From an uncultured Clostridia bacterium (lineage in GTDB: Bacteria; Bacillota; Clostridia; HGM11327): 12,303 bases of DNA. The notes under the pieces are model-generated. The model saw nothing but the letters and a program-made list of their open reading frames with translations. It was not told where the DNA came from and did no database searches. Position numbers and translations under genes: made by a program. The stretch is from contig CAJLXE010000032.1 in the NCBI GenBank assembly GCA_905210525.1, positions 1 through 12,303 of the forward strand. The letters are read 5' to 3'. Numbering within the stretch: position 1 is the stretch's first letter; each line of letters starts with the position of its first letter. This document shows, piece after piece, positions 12,144 to 12,303 of this stretch.

Positions 12144-12303
12144 AATAAAAGCTTTCTTGAAGATTAATAAAGGAATTTTATTATAACGAAAATTGCTTAC
12201 TCCAAACGCTAAAGCGTTTGCGCAATTTTCGTTGAAATAAACACTTTAAATCCACGCCTTACGGCGTGAATTTCTCTGTATTTACTTTGCAAATACAGAT
12301 GAC
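12144..12303 (-). repeat. Structured repeat, copy 2 (runs to the window edge)
   Basis: Minus-strand counterpart of 5836-5989, aligned along its whole length. Hairpin D' at 12276-12298, E' at 12248-12273 (GTAA loop) and F' with a 12-bp stem 12185-12196/12222-12233 around CAAACGC/GCGTTTG. Then TATAAT (12180-12185) and the same tail ending TTTTATT at 12144. Stem F differs in sequence (AACGAAAATTGC instead of AACACAAATTGC), yet both arms changed together. It sits just upstream of the araC-type ribosome site, in gene-sense orientation like copy 1. Confidence 0.75.

Overview
The window looks like chromosomal DNA of a low-GC anaerobic Firmicute, most likely a gut-type clostridium (Oscillospiraceae/Ruminococcaceae-like). 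I infer this from the AT-rich intergenic DNA, strong AGGAGG ribosome sites, GTG/TTG starts, and families that are mainly clostridial: DUF3793, DUF2325, the Cthe_2159-type beta-helix protein, and the VTC/DUF4956 pair. There are thirteen supported protein genes. I see no tRNA, rRNA, CRISPR array or intact transposase.

Left part (1-2040), a probable iron/metal block: a leftward operon DUF2325 - DUF3793 - flavodoxin (the last runs off the left edge), a small rightward unknown gene, and a leftward heavy-metal-binding (HMA) protein. The operon and the HMA gene each start behind nearly the same 16-bp dyad, GTTAG-N6-CTAAC. It resembles DtxR/IdeR-type operators, so both are probably one metal-responsive regulon.

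Middle (2040-9550), cell surface: a secreted protein with two peptidoglycan-binding repeats and an L,D-transpeptidase-like C-terminal domain; then a repeat-bearing spacer; then a divergent locus. Leftward from this locus runs a membrane-anchored Cthe_2159-type carbohydrate-binding beta-helix protein. Rightward run a VTC (polyphosphate polymerase) domain protein, a DUF4956 membrane protein, and an OmpR-type response regulator with its histidine kinase. Each divergent promoter has the same box (two CTTTARG half-sites, 11-bp period) ending exactly 9 bp before its -10. This is the geometry of PhoB/OmpR-type activation and suggests that the local two-component system drives both arms. The rightward leader also carries a run of hairpins and four TATAATAAA motifs.

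Right part (9550-12303): a bidirectional terminator, a leftward uracil/xanthine-type permease with a roughly 200-nt leader that looks like a transcription attenuator, and a leftward AraC-family regulator. Upstream of the araC-type gene is a second copy of the roughly 155-nt hairpin repeat found before the VTC gene, in the same orientation relative to its gene. Stems are kept between the two copies by compensatory changes, and non-Watson-Crick pairs are G.U only on the gene-sense strand. That makes it the most interesting unexplained element here.
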